DNA of 64,000 nt from Saccharothrix ecbatanensis (GTDB taxonomy: Bacteria > Actinomycetota > Actinomycetes > Mycobacteriales > Pseudonocardiaceae). Below are positions 42,711-51,533 of the stretch, in pieces (position 1 is the first letter of the stretch; every line of letters begins with the position of its first letter). The stretch is taken from positions 868,001 to 932,000 of the forward strand of contig NZ_JACHMO010000001.1 of NCBI RefSeq assembly GCF_014205015.1, given 5' to 3'. The notes under the pieces were generated by a model, which searched no databases, was not told where the DNA came from, and worked only from the letters and a program-made list of their open reading frames with translations. A program made the position numbers and the translations under genes.

Positions 42711-43390
42711 GACGGTGGTTCCGCGAGCCGATAGCCGCGCCCGTACACCGTTTCCACCCGCACCGACGCCGCGCCGAGCTTGCGGCGCAGGTTCATCACG
42801 TGCGCGTCGACCGTGCGCTCCAGCACGTCGTGGTCGAACCCGAATACCCGGTCGATGATCTGCCCCCTGGTGAACGCCCTGCCCGGCTCGCCCGCGAGCA
42901 CCTCCAGGATGCCGAACTCCTTGGCGGTCAACGGCGCCGACGTCCCCGCGACCCGCACCTCGAACCGGGCGGTGTCGATCTCGACGTCACCGACGACGAT
43001 CACCGGGGACTCACCCGCCTGAACGACCTTGGCACGCCGCAGCAACGCCCGCACCCGCGCGGTCAACTCGCGTGGGCTGTAAGGCTTGGTGAGGTAGTCG
43101 TCGGCGCCGAGGTCCAGCCCGAGCAGCATGTCCTCCTCGGTACTGCGGGCGGTGAGCAGCAGGATCGGCACGTCCGACTCGGCGCGCAGGATCCGGCACA
43201 CGTCGAGCCCGTCCACGACGGGCATCATCACGTCCAGCACGATGAGGTGCGGCTTGGCCGCCCTGGCCCGGTCCAGTGCGGACCTGCCGTCCCCCACCAC
43301 CTGGACCGCGTGGCCCTCCCTCTCCAGGTAGATCCGGATCAGGGCGGCCTGTTTGGGGTCGTCCTCCGCCACGAGGACGCGCGTGCTCAC
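42707..43390 (-). CDS. OmpR/PhoB-family response regulator
   Basis: A 227-residue regulator. The receiver has acidic pocket VLVAEDDPKQAALIR, phospho-acceptor Asp in LIVLDVMMPVVDGLDV, Thr in LLLTARSTEEDML and Lys in DDYLTKPYSPREL. The C-terminal winged helix carries LTAKEFGILEVLAGEPGRAF and VDAHVMNLRRKLG, then VETVYGRGYRL. It pairs with the kinase that overlaps it by four bases and follows the permease by 12 bases. It presumably activates the operon that starts at 46978. Confidence 0.94.
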   Translation of the reverse strand: MSTRVLVAEDDPKQAALIRIYLEREGHAVQVVGDGRSALDRARAAKPHLIVLDVMMPVVDGLDVCRILRAESDVPILLLTARSTEEDMLLGLDLGADDYLTKPYSPRELTARVRALLRRAKVVQAGESPVIVVGDVEIDTARFEVRVAGTSAPLTAKEFGILEVLAGEPGRAFTRGQIIDRVFGFDHDVLERTVDAHVMNLRRKLGAASVRVETVYGRGYRLAEPPS

Positions 43391-43402
43391 TGCCTGTCCA
43401 TT

Positions 43403-44593
43403 TCAGACGGTCGCCAACGCCACGGTGGGCGCGAGCCTGCTCGCCCGCACGGCCGGGTAGAGGCCGGCGAGCGCGCCGATCAGCAGGGTGGCGCCGATTC
43501 CGACCATGGTGATCCACATCGGCACTACCGTCGGCCAGCCCTGGCCGACCGCGTAGCCCGCGGTGATCAGCGTGCCCAGCACGGCGCCGCCCGCACCGCC
43601 GAGCAGCGACAGCAGCAGCGACTCGGCGAAGAACTGACCGCGGATCTGGCCACGGGTGGCGCCCAGCGCGCGGCGCAGCCCGATCTCCGACCTGCGCTCC
43701 AGCACCGAGATCACCATCGTGTTGCCGACGCCGACGCCGCCGACGAGCAGCGCCACGCCGCCGAGCCCGAGCAGCAGCCCGGTGAACGTCGCGTCGGTGG
43801 CCTCCCGCGCGGCCAGCGCGTCGGACGGCCGGGACACCTGCACCTCACCGGGGTTCTGCGGCTTCGCGGTCGCGGCGAGCACCGACCGGACGGCCAACAC
43901 CTGGCTGTCCACCGCGCGCAGGTAGATCGTGGACGGATTGCCCTCGAACCCGAGGTAGGTCCGCGCGGCATCCCAACCGACCAGCGCCGCGTTGTCCACC
44001 TCGGGCGCGAGCGGGATCGGATCGAGCACACCGGCAAGCGCGAACCACTGTCCGCCCAGCCACAACCGCACACCGGGCGTCCGCACTTCCAGCCGCTGCG
44101 CGGCCAGCGAGCCGAGCACGACCAACGGAAGCTGTTGTGTCGCACCGGTGAACCACGCTCCATTGTGGATGGTGCCGCCGAGCGTGGCGAGCAACCCTTC
44201 CCCCGCGGCCAAGACCGCGATGCTGCCGGTGCGGCCGACCGGAATGTGGTCGTTGCGGTACACGTTGGCGTGCATCACGCCGGTGGCGGCGACCGTTCGC
44301 ACCGGCTCGATGCGCGAGATCATCATCACGGACTCCTTGGGCAGCACGGTCTGTTCACCAGTGAAGGTCTGTCCGGGCGCCACCCGCAGCAGGTTCGTGC
44401 CCAGCCCGTCGAGCCGACGATCGACCTCCGCCTTGCCGGACACCGAGATGCCGACCACGCCGATCATCGCGGCCACGCCGATCGCGATACCCAGCGCGGA
44501 CAGGAACACCCGCAGGGGACGTGTGCGCAACCCGGACGCACCCAGCCGAATGACGTCCGCCGGACGCAAGCGCGCCGCACGCAGCCCGCTCAT
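43403..44593 (-). CDS. MacB-type ABC transporter permease
   Basis: A 396-residue FtsX/MacB-like permease. TM1 ([20 protein letters not shown]) lies near the N-terminus. A large extracytoplasmic MacB_PCD domain follows (about 60-260, with GIGxxxx-like motifs and [15 protein letters not shown]). Three TM helices lie at the C-terminus ([19 protein letters not shown] and two further ones), with [20 protein letters not shown] between them. ATG 44593 is used because GGGGAGGAG lies upstream; its ATGA overlaps the ATPase stop. With the ATPase and adaptor it makes a MacAB-like efflux pump of macrolide or peptide type. Confidence 0.92.
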   Translation of the reverse strand: MSGLRAARLRPADVIRLGASGLRTRPLRVFLSALGIAIGVAAMIGVVGISVSGKAEVDRRLDGLGTNLLRVAPGQTFTGEQTVLPKESVMMISRIEPVRTVAATGVMHANVYRNDHIPVGRTGSIAVLAAGEGLLATLGGTIHNGAWFTGATQQLPLVVLGSLAAQRLEVRTPGVRLWLGGQWFALAGVLDPIPLAPEVDNAALVGWDAARTYLGFEGNPSTIYLRAVDSQVLAVRSVLAATAKPQNPGEVQVSRPSDALAAREATDATFTGLLLGLGGVALLVGGVGVGNTMVISVLERRSEIGLRRALGATRGQIRGQFFAESLLLSLLGGAGGAVLGTLITAGYAVGQGWPTVVPMWITMVGIGATLLIGALAGLYPAVRASRLAPTVALATV

Positions 44594-45264
44594 CGCCACT
44601 CCTCCCCGACGATCCGGCCGTCACGCATATCGATCCGCCGCGCGAGCGTATCCGCGACGCCGTGGTCATGCGTGATCACCACGACAGTCGTGCCCGTCTG
44701 GTTCAGTCCGCGCAACAGATCCAGCACAGCCGCACCGGACGCCGAATCCAGGTTGCCGGTCGGCTCGTCGGCCAGCAGCAGCGCGGGTTCACCCGCCACC
44801 GCACGGGCGATCGCGACGCGTTGGCGTTCGCCGCCGGACAGCTCGTGCGGCAAGTGGGTGAGCCGGTGGCTCAACCCCACCCGGTCGAGCGCGGCCCTCG
44901 CGAGCCGTCTGCGCCTGCCGATCGGCACGGCCGTGTAGAGGAGTCCCTCGGCGACGTTGTCAAGCACCGACACCCCCGCGGCAAGGTGGAATTGCTGGAA
45001 CACGAAGCCGATCCGCTGGGCCCGCAACGCGGAGACTTCGCGGTCGGACAGGGCGGCGACGTCGTGGCCGTCCACCACGACCCGGCCGTGCGATGGGTGA
45101 TCGAGCGTGCCCATCAGGTTCAGCATCGTGGACTTGCCGGACCCGGAAGGCCCGACGATGCCGACCAACTCGCCGTAGCCGATCTCCAGGTCGACGTCCC
45201 GCAGTGCGGTGACGCCACCCGGATAGCTCTTCTCGACATCGGACAGCCGCACGACGGCGTTCAC
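44590..45264 (-). CDS. ABC transporter ATPase (MacB/LolD type)
   Basis: A 224-residue ATPase. Walker [22 protein letters not shown] loop [11 protein letters not shown], signature [20 protein letters not shown], Walker [14 protein letters not shown], and H loop [12 protein letters not shown] are all intact. The start is GTG 45264, which overlaps the adaptor stop by four bases (GTGA); no separate ribosome site is seen, so translation is coupled. It energises the permease that follows. Confidence 0.94.
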   Translation of the reverse strand: MNAVVRLSDVEKSYPGGVTALRDVDLEIGYGELVGIVGPSGSGKSTMLNLMGTLDHPSHGRVVVDGHDVAALSDREVSALRAQRIGFVFQQFHLAAGVSVLDNVAEGLLYTAVPIGRRRRLARAALDRVGLSHRLTHLPHELSGGERQRVAIARAVAGEPALLLADEPTGNLDSASGAAVLDLLRGLNQTGTTVVVITHDHGVADTLARRIDMRDGRIVGEEWR

Positions 45265-46424
45265 GCTGGAACCCGCACGCGCATGCCCGGCCCGATACCG
45301 TCCCCGTCGACCTCGACCCGGGCGTCGGCGAACAGCCCGGTGGTGACCGCGACGAACCGGCCGTCGTCGAACTGCAGCCCGTACCCGCCCTCGGCGAGCG
45401 CGACCAGAGCGGACACCGGGACGGACAATACGTCGTCCCGCTTCTCGGCGACATAGCGCACGGTCACCGGGCTGCGGTCGAGGGAGCCGAGCGCGTTCTG
45501 ATCGGGAACGTCCACCACGACCTTGAGGCCGGGCGTGGCCTGACCGCCGGAGGGCTGCGCCTGAGCCTGGGTCGGTGTCGCGCTGACGATCTTGCCGGAC
45601 ACCGTGCGCCGGTCGGGCAGGGTCACCTCGACCTCGGCGCCGACCACCGCCCATGCCGCGTCGTTCGCGGGCGCGGACACGGTGACCTGCCTTGCCGTCG
45701 CGGTGACGGCCAGGACGTCACCCGTGGCCGAAGCGCCGAGCCGCACGGCCGAACCCGCGATCCGCAACGCGCTCGGTGCGTAGTACACGTCCCCGGCTTC
45801 GACCACACCGGTCTCCGTGACACCGAGGTTGCGCTGCCAGCGTTTGACGGCGGCCGTGGTCTGGGCGTTGAACGTGTCGTCGACGGCAAACCCGCGGTAG
45901 CCCAGCACCGCCAGGTTCGATTCGAACTGGCGCACGTCACGCCCCTTGAACGGCACGGGGGGAACGGCAGGTGCGGACGTCGGCGGGTCTTGCGCTGCCC
46001 CGGTTCGCGACGGCGTGCTCGGTGACCGCGTGCTTGGTGACGACGTGCTTGGTGACGACGGAGCCTGCGGTGTCGTCTCGCCCAGCCCACGGTACATCGG
46101 CAAGTCACCGAACAGCAGCACCACCGGACGATCGTCCACGCGCAGCAGGGTTTCGCCCTGGTTGACCACCGTGCCCTCCGGTGGCAGCCAGGTCACCACG
46201 CCGGTGGCCCGCACGGAGATCGGCGTCTCCACGCCATAACCGAGCGTTCCCTCCACGGTGGCGGCCCGCGCCAGCGGACCCTTGGTGATCTCGACGGTGA
46301 GCGGCGGCTCCGGCGCGGCGGCGGTCGGAGCGCCGCGGCCGCCGATGCCGAGCGTGCCGGCTACCGTGATCGCGACCGCCAGCGCCCCGGCCCCGACGCC
46401 CAGCCAGACACGTCGACGGCTCAC
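45261..46424 (-). CDS. HlyD/MacA-like adaptor with peptidoglycan-binding domain
   Basis: A 387-residue membrane-anchored adaptor. It has an N-terminal TM anchor ([20 protein letters not shown]), a lipoyl/beta-barrel half ([40 protein letters not shown]), and a PG_binding_1 insert ([33 protein letters not shown]). The second beta-barrel half ends [20 protein letters not shown] Pro/Ser/Thr linker ([18 protein letters not shown]) encoded by short tandem repeats joins the first two parts. This domain order is typical of the actinobacterial partner of MacB-type pumps, with the PG module holding the wall. The GTG start overlaps the stop of the upstream lipoprotein. Confidence 0.9.
   Translation of the reverse strand: MSRRRVWLGVGAGALAVAITVAGTLGIGGRGAPTAAAPEPPLTVEITKGPLARAATVEGTLGYGVETPISVRATGVVTWLPPEGTVVNQGETLLRVDDRPVVLLFGDLPMYRGLGETTPQAPSSPSTSSPSTRSPSTPSRTGAAQDPPTSAPAVPPVPFKGRDVRQFESNLAVLGYRGFAVDDTFNAQTTAAVKRWQRNLGVTETGVVEAGDVYYAPSALRIAGSAVRLGASATGDVLAVTATARQVTVSAPANDAAWAVVGAEVEVTLPDRRTVSGKIVSATPTQAQAQPSGGQATPGLKVVVDVPDQNALGSLDRSPVTVRYVAEKRDDVLSVPVSALVALAEGGYGLQFDDGRFVAVTTGLFADARVEVDGDGIGPGMRVRVPA
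46015..46059. repeat. 15-bp tandem repeat, three copies, in the adaptor linker
   Basis: Units GTGCTCGGTGACCGC, GTGCTTGGTGACGAC and GTGCTTGGTGACGAC run head to tail. On the coding strand they give the Ser/Pro/Ser/Thr repeats of the flexible linker. Copy number can change in frame without harm. Confidence 0.9.
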
Positions 46425-46978
46425 CCTTGGCCCTCACCGGGGTTCTCCGGGGCACCGATGATCGACGCGCAGGCACGTGTGGCCTGCCGCGCTCCCGCTG
46501 AGTCCTGGTTCCACTGCTGCCGATCTCTCGGTGTGTAGCCGTCCGAGCCGGGGTCGGGGAAGTCGGGTGCGCCGTTCTGCTGCATGCACCGGGCGTACTG
46601 GAGGCGGACCTCTATCTCCTCCGGTGTCATCTTGGGCTTGCGCATCTCCTCTACCTTCTCCGGCACGGTAGGCAGGAGCGACGCGCATTTCTCTTGTGCC
46701 GCGGCGAATTTCGGGTCGCTCTTCAGTGCTGCGGGATCACCGGGGAAGGTGACCGTGCCGGTCGGATCGGGATCCGACACGTCGAGCCCTTCTCCCCGCA
46801 AGCACGTCACCCAGGCACGCACACCGTCGACGTAGGCCGTCACCTCGTCGGTCGCGTTGGGCTTGGCCGCGCTCTCCGTCCCGAGCGCCGACGCCACCTG
46901 CGGTTCCGCCCCGCCACCGCACCCGGCCAGGGCCAGCAGCGCCAGACCGGCCAGCGTGACCCTCGTCGTGATCCTCAT
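46421..46978 (-). CDS. Small lipoprotein, first gene of the efflux/two-component operon
   Basis: A 185-residue lipoprotein. The lipobox is LLALAGC in a short hydrophobic signal (VTLAGLALLALAGC). The mature protein is helical, with a Cys-rich pattern (WVTCLRGEG, EKCASLLP, ARCMQQNG, RACASI) and the motif YARCMQQNGAPDFPDPGSDG, found in many actinobacterial lipoproteins preceding MacA-like adaptors. The role is unknown; it may sense or buffer the pump substrate. Its stop overlaps the adaptor GTG by four bases. ATG 46978 is the first codon; the 50 bases upstream are short and would carry the operon promoter. Confidence 0.85.
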   Translation of the reverse strand: MRITTRVTLAGLALLALAGCGGGAEPQVASALGTESAAKPNATDEVTAYVDGVRAWVTCLRGEGLDVSDPDPTGTVTFPGDPAALKSDPKFAAAQEKCASLLPTVPEKVEEMRKPKMTPEEIEVRLQYARCMQQNGAPDFPDPGSDGYTPRDRQQWNQDSAGARQATRACASIIGAPENPGEGQG

Positions 46979-47028
46979 GTATCTCCCATCTCGTCGAGTC
47001 GCGACGTTAGAGAGAACCCATGAAGAAC

Positions 47029-47255
47029 CTATGAAGATCCAATCCGATCGGCATGCCGATGGGTTTCTGCTGGTCGCCTGCCCTGTGCACCATCCGGCTT
47101 GTAGATCAGGCTCTGCCGGAACACGCCGTCGTCAGGGCTGCCGGCGCCCTGGGGCAGCATTCCTTCGTAGTCCACGGACTCCAACGACCGCACGGCGTTC
47201 AACAACCCGGCGCGCGTCATGTCCTTGTTGTCCGCCGCCTTCCGCAACGCGGTCC
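47029..47255 (-). pseudogene. C-terminal remnant of a branched-chain amino-acid-type binding protein
   Basis: The minus-strand frame reads LRKAADNKDMTRAGLLNAVR, SLESVDYEGMLPQG and VFRQSLIYKPDG. The pattern DMTRxGLLxAxxxLxxVDxEGMLP plus FRQSxIxKxD is the usual C-terminus of LivK-like solute-binding proteins. There is no signal peptide or core, and upstream it changes directly into a transposase helix-turn-helix fragment. Confidence 0.5.
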
Positions 47256-47411
47256 GGCGCCCCGGTCGGCGAGCACGGCGACGACCTCGTCGAGGTAGCG
47301 GTAGCCGGTGGCGCGGGAGGTGCCGTGATCGCGCGCCAACGCGGTGATGCCGGTGTTCTGGCGGAACCAGCGCAGGCCCAGTACCGCCTGCCCGTAGCAG
47401 GTCAGCGCCCT
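47256..47411 (-). mobile_element. N-terminal HTH fragment of an IS5/HARBI-type transposase
   Basis: ALTCYGQAVLGLRWFRQNTG, then ITALARDHGTSRATGYRYLD and EVVAVLADRG match the helix-turn-helix that precedes the DDE_Tnp_4 domain in actinobacterial IS5-group transposases. The DDE domain is absent and the sequence continues in another frame into a binding-protein remnant. Confidence 0.7.
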
Positions 47412-47629
47412 GGTCCCTTCCGGGTGTCGCGCTCGCCGCGTTCGGCGTGGAGCAGCCGACCGAGGTACTGGCCGACATCGTGCGGTGCTCGAAACAGGTG
47501 ACGCTGTTAATCCTGACTGGTGGCGTACCGTATGTCCCCGGCGAACGTGAGCAAGCTCTGCCACGTGGCCCGGTGTTTCCGCTCGACGTGACCACTTGGT
47601 GGAGCAGTCGGTGTCCGCACTGCGTGAGG

Positions 47630-48595
47630 CTATGCGCGGCTTTGGCCCGATGCTGCGCTCAGCATGTCCAGATCCATGGAGTACCAGGTCGATCGCAGGA
47701 AGGCGTGCAACACATCGCCTCTGGCGGTGTAACGCAGTCCGCTGGCCTCCATGCCGTCGGGCAGGACCACACGGCATTGCCTGCCTTCTTGACGTACCCC
47801 GTCACGGCTGATGCGCAACAGGGTCGCGACGTCGTACTCGGGGCCCCAGCCGGTGAGGAGTGCGAGGTCTGCACCGCGTCGCAGCAGCTGGTGGGCTGAC
47901 CTGCACGGGGAGGGGCCCCAGTCGGTCACCCGCGTGCCGGCGACGGACAGGATGTGGAATTCGGTGTAGGGGCAGAAGTAGGCGGTCTCATCTTCAACGT
48001 TGAGCGAGTAGCAGTCGGAGATGTAGGGCAGACCGGCATCCAACGGATAGAGCCAATCGACGGTCAGATCCTCCCTGAAGCGGGCGAGCCCGTGCCCTTC
48101 CGGGCCACTTCCGCCCATCGCTTCGTCGAAGTACCCGGCCCAGACCTTGCCCTCGGGCGTGGTCAGCAGCTCCTCGATCGCGTCACCGATGTGACCGCTG
48201 TGCCTGAGCTCGCCGCTGCCGGTCCACACCTCCGCGTTGACCGCGCCGCGCTTGGCCCGGGCAGCCGCCAGTAGGACGTGCCCCTCGGGCAAGGGCTGTA
48301 CGAAACTCACCCGCAGGTCGGTCTCCACGTCGACGGCACCGATGACTCTCCGCCGGCCGCCGACGTGCCAGGTCACCTGCTTGCGGTTGCCGCCATCGCG
48401 GTATGGCCACACGGCAAAGGCCGTGCCGTCGGGACCCACGCCTACTGCCTCAGGCTCCGGCATCGTCGCGACACGGTCCGCCGGCATCACGAAGCCGTGA
48501 CGTCGAAGCGACACGACCGGCAGTTTCAACACCTCCAACCGCCGCCGAAGGCTCGCCTGGTCGCGTTCTGCGTGAGTGCTCATCACCGACATCAT
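47630..48595 (-). CDS. Hypothetical beta-propeller-like protein
   Basis: A 321-residue soluble protein without a signal peptide. It consists of repeated beta-strand groups with patterns like AVGVGPDGTAFAVWPYRDGG, LLTTPEGKVWAGYFDEAMGG and SGLRYTARGDVLHAF, suggesting a WD/Kelch-like propeller. No catalytic motif is recognised. Similar proteins occur singly in Streptomyces-type genomes and are not characterised. Three ATGs (48595, 48592, 48583) are possible; the first is used here. The 317-base gap to the divergent gene at 48913 holds no recognisable element. Confidence 0.7.
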   Translation of the reverse strand: MMSVMSTHAERDQASLRRRLEVLKLPVVSLRRHGFVMPADRVATMPEPEAVGVGPDGTAFAVWPYRDGGNRKQVTWHVGGRRRVIGAVDVETDLRVSFVQPLPEGHVLLAAARAKRGAVNAEVWTGSGELRHSGHIGDAIEELLTTPEGKVWAGYFDEAMGGSGPEGHGLARFREDLTVDWLYPLDAGLPYISDCYSLNVEDETAYFCPYTEFHILSVAGTRVTDWGPSPCRSAHQLLRRGADLALLTGWGPEYDVATLLRISRDGVRQEGRQCRVVLPDGMEASGLRYTARGDVLHAFLRSTWYSMDLDMLSAASGQSRA

Positions 48596-48912
48596 CCCCG
48601 CTGGGAATGGCGCGGCTGGTGCTGTGTCAACGTAGGTGCGATCACGTCCAACCGGCCTCCGGCACGGGCAGGACCACGCTCACCCACGAAGACCGATGAC
48701 GGAGCCGGTCTCGTCGGGAGACACCCTCGGCCCGGCACGAGTCGCGTTGACGTCGGGAGACTGTCCGCAGCACCTCCGTGCTACCTGATCACTTCCTCCC
48801 GACGGCCCGAGCAACGCGCCGTCGATTCAAGCCCTGTCACCTGCCCGGTTCCGCCGCAGTGCCTTCCGTAACACTTGACCACGTCATCAGGCATGACAGG
48901 AGGCTTGTCGCC

Positions 48913-50070
48913 GTGGCTGATCTTCCAGTGCATCCCTCGGCCGGAGCGTTCGTCGAGCCGGGCGTGGGGCGGACTTTGGCCGTCGGGAAACTGCTCGCCG
49001 GGCTCGCCGCGCCGGACGGGGAGATCGCCGCGGAACTGCTGGCACGTCTCGATCCGGGTGACGTCGGAGAGGCCGTGGTCGAGCGGGCGGACCTGCTGAC
49101 CGCGGCTTCGCGGGAGGCCGAGCGGCTCGGTGACATCGCGGTGCGCCCGGAGCATCTTGTGCTGGGGTGGGTGCGGGTGGCCGAGGACAACGCTGCCGTC
49201 CGGTCACCCGGAGTCGCGGGAGTGGACCGCGCGCGCGAGGAGTTGCAACTGTTGATGGCGGACCGGGCGCACGCTCAGTACGAGAAGCTTCGGCCGATTA
49301 CGCGGGCGGACGCCGTGCGGCGGCCCCGGACGGTCCTGCTCGCCGGTGTCCCGGGGGTTGGCAAGAGCACCCTGGCGGAGGCGCTCGCGTGGCGGATCAC
49401 CGCTCCGGTGTTCTCCATGGACTGGCAGTTGGGTGCGCTGGTTCCGTTCGGCGCTCTCCGCTTGGACAACACGACGGCTTTGGCGGAGCTGAACCTGACC
49501 GCGTCGATCGCGCGCCAGCTGCAACTTGGGCTCGACGTGATCGTTGACGCGACCGGGCACCGCCGGGAAACCCGGCGGCGGTGGCGATCGGTCACCGAGA
49601 ACCTGGGCGGTGTGTTCGTGGGAGTGGAGTGCGTGTGCTCCGAGGAGCGGGTGCAGCGCAGCCGGGTCGAGGGCAGGGTGCGCGGCATCCCCGGCTGGCA
49701 TCCGACAGTGTCGTGGGAGCACGTCCTGCGCATGAAGGAGCGGTGGGAAAGCTGGGACGAGCCGCACCTCGTCGTGGATTCGGCGATCGAGTCACCCGAG
49801 AGCGCGCTTGTGTTCACCGAGTCCCCGACTGCGTTCGCTGCTGAGGATCAGCGCGCCGGGGACTCGCGCCCGATTCAATCCACCGAGGCGGCGGTCGACA
49901 ACGCGTCAACGACGGGGGCAGCGACGTGCCGGTCGCTAGATCCGGGCGCGGCCGGCATGTCGTTCAGTGGCCGATACGCTCCAGGTCGGCCACGTCCTCA
50001 TCGGAGAGGGAGAGTCCAGCGCCGGCGATGTTCTCGCGCAGATGGGCTGTCGATGATGTGCCGGGGATGA
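48913..50070 (+). CDS. P-loop kinase-like AAA protein with Clp-N-like domain
   Basis: A 385-residue protein. Residues about 1-105 resemble a Clp N-terminal helical repeat (EPGVGRTLAVGKLLAGLAAP, ERLGDIAVRPEHLVLGWVRV). The kinase-like domain has P-loop VLLAGVPGVGKSTLAEALAW, Walker B-like VIVDATGHRRETRRRW and a lid arginine region. It resembles zeta-toxin/adenylate-kinase-like actinobacterial proteins with an unknown substrate. GTG 48913 follows AGGAGG, with an 11-base spacing. The last 70 residues (from about 49860) are low-complexity and overlap the convergent aldo/keto reductase gene by 107 bases, suggesting that the original stop was lost. Confidence 0.7.
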   Translation: MADLPVHPSAGAFVEPGVGRTLAVGKLLAGLAAPDGEIAAELLARLDPGDVGEAVVERADLLTAASREAERLGDIAVRPEHLVLGWVRVAEDNAAVRSPGVAGVDRAREELQLLMADRAHAQYEKLRPITRADAVRRPRTVLLAGVPGVGKSTLAEALAWRITAPVFSMDWQLGALVPFGALRLDNTTALAELNLTASIARQLQLGLDVIVDATGHRRETRRRWRSVTENLGGVFVGVECVCSEERVQRSRVEGRVRGIPGWHPTVSWEHVLRMKERWESWDEPHLVVDSAIESPESALVFTESPTAFAAEDQRAGDSRPIQSTEAAVDNASTTGAATCRSLDPGAAGMSFSGRYAPGRPRPHRRGRVQRRRCSRADGLSMMCRG

Positions 50071-50836
50071 GCAGGATGTTCGGTGAGCGCTGCAACAGCC
50101 AGGCCAACGCGACCGACATCGGTGTCGCCCCGACCCGGACCGCGACCTCCGAGAGCGCATCGGACTGTAGCGGGGTGAAGCCCCCCAGTGGGAAGAATGG
50201 CACGTAGGCGATGCCATCGGCGGCGAGCCTGTCGATGAGGTGGTCGTCATGGCGGTGGGCGAGGTTGTACATGTTCTGCACGCACACGATGGGGGCGATG
50301 CCGCGGGCCTCGGCGACCTGCTCGGCGGTGACGTTGCTGACCCCGAGGTGACGGATCAGCCCCTCTCGCTGGAGTTCGACGAGCGTCTCGAACGCCTCGG
50401 CGAGCGAACCGGGCTTGGGGCCTTCGGCGTCGCCCATGCGCATGTTGACCAGATCGAGGGTCTCGACCCCGAGGGACTGGAGGTTCTCGTGGACCTGTTT
50501 GCGCAGATCTTCGGGTCGCCGGGCCGTGGGCCAGCCGCCTTGCGCGTCTCGGTTCGCCCCCACCTTGGTGGCGATGAACAGCGACTCCGGGTAGGGATGC
50601 AGCGCCTCACGGATCAGCTCGTTGGTGACGCGTGGTCCGTACGCGTCGCTGGTGTCGATGTGGGTGATACCGGCGGCGACCGCCTCGCGCAATACGGCTA
50701 GGGCGCCATCGTGGTCGGCGGGTGGCCCCATGACCCACGGGCCGGCGAGTTGCATCGCGCCGTAACCGAACCGGGTGATCGTCGAGTTGCCCAGCGTCCA
50801 GGTGCCGCCGGGAAGTGATGTGGTGGGCGCGTTCAT
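49964..50836 (-). CDS. Aldo/keto reductase
   Basis: A 290-residue NADPH-dependent oxidoreductase. The catalytic tetrad is in place: Asp and Tyr in HIDTSDAYGPRVTNE, Lys in LFIATKVG and the His-equivalent in MRMGD (VNMRMGDAEGP). The C-terminal cofactor motif LIPGTSSTAHLRENIAGAGL is typical of bacterial AKRs that reduce aldehydes such as pyridoxal or methylglyoxal. ATG 50836 has AAAGG upstream. It is divergent from the HxlR regulator at 50967, with a perfect palindrome between them, so it is probably induced by a reactive aldehyde or quinone. Confidence 0.92.
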   Translation of the reverse strand: MNAPTTSLPGGTWTLGNSTITRFGYGAMQLAGPWVMGPPADHDGALAVLREAVAAGITHIDTSDAYGPRVTNELIREALHPYPESLFIATKVGANRDAQGGWPTARRPEDLRKQVHENLQSLGVETLDLVNMRMGDAEGPKPGSLAEAFETLVELQREGLIRHLGVSNVTAEQVAEARGIAPIVCVQNMYNLAHRHDDHLIDRLAADGIAYVPFFPLGGFTPLQSDALSEVAVRVGATPMSVALAWLLQRSPNILLIPGTSSTAHLRENIAGAGLSLSDEDVADLERIGH

Positions 50837-50901
50837 CGTTGTGCCTTTCGCTTGTCGCCGTGGGTGGCGTCTTCGGCCTCCCCGGACGAGTATGGGAGAG
50901 G

Positions 50902-50920
50902 TACTTCCCGTAGGGAAGTA
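50902..50920. promoter_or_regulatory. Palindromic operator between AKR and HxlR genes
   Basis: TACTTCCC (50902-50909) and GGGAAGTA (50913-50920) are a perfect inverted repeat with a 3-base spacer. It lies in the 130-base gap between the divergent starts, 66 bases from the AKR start and 47 from the regulator. HxlR proteins bind such short palindromes as dimers. Confidence 0.75.
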
Positions 50921-50966
50921 GGCACCCTGAAGTGCGTAACTCACCCACAGGCGGAAGGCGAAATCA

Positions 50967-51410
50967 GTGAAGCCGACGAAGGCCGCGCGGAGGGCCCAGG
51001 CCAAGATGGAGTACAACGCGTTCCTGGCGGTATGCCCCAGCCGCCAGCTCCTCGACCGGATCTCCGACAAGTGGGTCGTGCTGATCCTGTGCGCGCTTGG
51101 CGGCGACACAGCAGACAAACCCGGCCGGCCCGGTGCGCCGGATGCCGCACGAGCGATGCGCTACTCCGAGATCTCCCGCCTGCTGGCGGGAGTCAGCCAG
51201 AAGATGCTGACCCAGACCCTCCGAGCACTCGAACGCGACGGTCTGCTCACCCGCACCGTGACGCCGACCGTCCCCGTCACCGTCACCTACGAGTTGACCG
51301 AGCTCGGCCTCTCACTCCACCACCTGACACGCGGCCTCAGGCACTGGGCACAGACCCACATGGACCAGGTCCTCGCCAACCGCGAGAATCACGACGCTCG
51401 CACTTCCTGA
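50967..51410 (+). CDS. HxlR-family transcriptional regulator
   Basis: A 147-residue winged-helix regulator. The conserved parts are the N-terminal Cys (AVCPSRQLLDRISDKWVVLI), the helix-turn-helix (RYSEISRLLAGVSQKMLTQT, LRALERDGLLTRTVTPTVPV) and VTYELTELGLSL. A 20-residue insertion rich in Gly, Asp and Pro (GGDTADKPGRPGAPDAARAM) lies between helix 2 and the HTH. The Cys near the N-terminus is a known redox or aldehyde sensor in this family. GTG 50967 follows GGAAGG. It controls the aldo/keto reductase, judged from the divergent layout and palindrome. Confidence 0.92.
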   Translation: MKPTKAARRAQAKMEYNAFLAVCPSRQLLDRISDKWVVLILCALGGDTADKPGRPGAPDAARAMRYSEISRLLAGVSQKMLTQTLRALERDGLLTRTVTPTVPVTVTYELTELGLSLHHLTRGLRHWAQTHMDQVLANRENHDARTS

Positions 51411-51533
51411 CCTGGTACGACCAACCGTCCGATACCGCCACGCTTTCACGCGCCACACCTTCGATTGCGATGAGCCACTTTCCCGCTCTGTCGGTCATGC
51501 CGAAGCCCTTCTGTGCTTGGTTGTCAGGAGCTG

